Of a stretch of DNA of 64,000 nucleotides, positions 63,006-64,000 are shown piece by piece. The translations under genes were made by a program, and so were the position numbers. Each line of letters starts with the position of its first letter. Within the stretch, counting starts at the first letter, position 1. The notes beneath the pieces are model-generated. The model worked only from the letters and a program-made list of their open reading frames with translations, was not told the DNA's origin and made no database searches. Origin of the DNA: [Clostridium] scindens (GTDB lineage: Bacteria > Bacillota > Clostridia > Lachnospirales > Lachnospiraceae); NCBI RefSeq assembly GCF_019597925.1, contig NZ_CP080442.1, positions 227,001 through 291,000 on the forward strand. The letters are read 5' to 3'.

Positions 63006-64000
63006 ATGGAAGAGCATAAAGATCCAGGAGAAGAAATAAATCGGGAAGAAGAAAAAGAGCAGGAGTATTCCTTTCTGCAGGAAACGATTAAAGATGAGAC
63101 AATCAGCAAGAAAAAAGTAAAAAAAGATATCTTCCGGATGGCCGGACTAGGCCTGGTATTTGGTCTGGTAGCCAGCCTTAGTTTCAGTGCGTTCAAGCCA
63201 TGGATGGACGAGTTATTTCAAAGCAATCCGCAGAAAGTCACGATTCCCGAAGAGGAAGAGGAAGAAGACGAAGCCACGCCGGAAGACGAGCCGGAAGCGA
63301 CCCAGCAGGTTCTGGACGCAGAAAGCTATAGGCAGATGCAGCAGTCTCTGACATCGGTGGCCTCCGAGGCCAACAAATCGGTGGTGGAGATCGCCGGAAC
63401 CACGGGCGATCAGGACTGGATGACCGATTCCTATGACCATAAGAACAGCACGGCAGGGCTGATTATTGCAGACAATGGGCAGGAACTGCTGGTATTTGGC
63501 AAGACTTCTATTATAAAGGAAGCAGGCGATGTTCATATTATATTTTCAGACGGGCACAGTTATAAGGCTAACCTGAAGAAAAAAGACGGCACCCTGGACT
63601 TTGGAATCTACGCGGTAAGCCGGGGGGATATCCAGGATACGACCTGGTCCCAGATCAAGGCGGCAACCCTTGGCAGTTCCAACTCCGTGTCCAAAGGCGA
63701 CCCGGCCATCGTGCTAGGAAGCCCGTTTGGATATGCGGGCGCAGTAGGATTTGGAACGGTGGCCTCCAGCAAGAATTCGGCAGAGTTCGCAGACGGGCAA
63801 TACCGGCTGATCTGTACGGACATTGCAGGGGCAAGGAACGGAAGCGGCGTCATCGTGAATCTGAAAGGCGAGATTATCGGCATCATAGACCAGAGCATTT
63901 CCGAGGAAGACAGCATGAACCTGGTGACCGGGTTCGGTATCTCGGACATCAAAGAGATGATGCAGTTTTTGCTAAATGGACAGGGCGTCCCTTACATTGG
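63006..64000 (+). CDS. HtrA-like membrane protein lacking the catalytic triad (3' end outside window)
   Basis: At least 331 residues. A charged cytoplasmic tail (EEHKDPGEEINREEEKEQE), one TM helix (MAGLGLVFGLVASLSFSAF, ~40-58), an acidic linker (EEEEEEDEATPEDEPE), then a trypsin-like domain. Family landmarks are present (SVVEI, LGSPFGYAGAVGFGTV), but catalytic positions are altered: the His segment reads AGLIIADNGQELLVFGKTS, the Asp segment LDFGIYAV, and the Ser segment GARNGSGVIVN in place of GNSGGP. It is therefore probably a pseudoprotease. A PDZ domain would follow beyond the window; the frame is open at base 64000. Confidence 0.82.
   Translation, partial: MEEHKDPGEEINREEEKEQEYSFLQETIKDETISKKKVKKDIFRMAGLGLVFGLVASLSFSAFKPWMDELFQSNPQKVTIPEEEEEEDEATPEDEPEATQQVLDAESYRQMQQSLTSVASEANKSVVEIAGTTGDQDWMTDSYDHKNSTAGLIIADNGQELLVFGKTSIIKEAGDVHIIFSDGHSYKANLKKKDGTLDFGIYAVSRGDIQDTTWSQIKAATLGSSNSVSKGDPAIVLGSPFGYAGAVGFGTVASSKNSAEFADGQYRLICTDIAGARNGSGVIVNLKGEIIGIIDQSISEEDSMNLVTGFGISDIKEMMQFLLNGQGVPYI

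Overview
The window looks like the chromosome of a gut Firmicute of the family Lachnospiraceae. The evidence is mid-GC sequence with strong AGGAGG-type ribosome binding sites, lipoprotein substrate-binding proteins, carbohydrate ABC importers that lack their own ATPase, sortase B, a DUF951 protein, and the housekeeping order rpsF-ssb-rpsR / gdpP-rplI-dnaB. A Clostridium scindens/Dorea-like species is possible, but that is an impression and not a measurement. No prophage, integrase, transposase or CRISPR array was seen. Layout: 0-4.4 kb holds a Fic protein cut by the window edge, a corrinoid-type methyltransferase, a Crp/Fnr regulator and a hybrid cluster protein (hcp) behind a perfect CRP/FNR-like palindrome. 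4.5-7.6 kb is a sugar ABC importer, followed by a YgjP-type metallopeptidase that collides with a metallo-beta-lactamase-fold gene. 9.2-15.1 kb pairs a substrate-binding lipoprotein with a large hybrid sensor kinase and a double winged-helix GntR regulator broken by a frameshift in a run of seven G. 15.2-21.3 kb carries a PucR regulator, a LUD-domain protein, tRNA-Cys, an orphan ortAB (2-amino-4-oxopentanoate thiolase) operon with its transporter, and a divergent GntR regulator. 21.4-31.3 kb contains an unusual two-kinase sensor plus a SARP-like response regulator, divergent from a ribose-type ABC importer that ends in an amidohydrolase. 31.4-36.7 kb has a flavodoxin, a J-domain/DUF5685/zinc-ribbon cluster, L-cysteine desulfidase, sortase B and DUF951. 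36.8-37.9 kb is rpsF-ssb-rpsR. About 13.6 kb of accessory genes, dominated by a galacto-N-biose/lacto-N-biose (mucin and milk glycan) pathway, then separates these from gdpP-rplI-dnaB at 51.6-55.5 kb. The end of the window holds a ferredoxin, an orphan binding protein, a gene-free block of large palindromes, a PhoR/PhoB-like pair, mutS2, and the start of an HtrA-like protein that appears to have lost its catalytic triad. How the genes work together: GH112 phosphorylase, NahK-like kinase, GalU-like nucleotidyltransferase, GalE and NagB, with an AraC regulator and an importer, form a nearly complete route from galactosyl-HexNAc disaccharides to central metabolism; a pyrophosphorylase-type enzyme stands where bifidobacteria use a GalT-type transferase. 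Least explained are three large palindromic elements at 39.79-40.14, 57.74-57.98 and 58.15-58.32 kb. The first has perfect 52-bp inverted arms and supplies the same Thr-stop ending to both converging genes.
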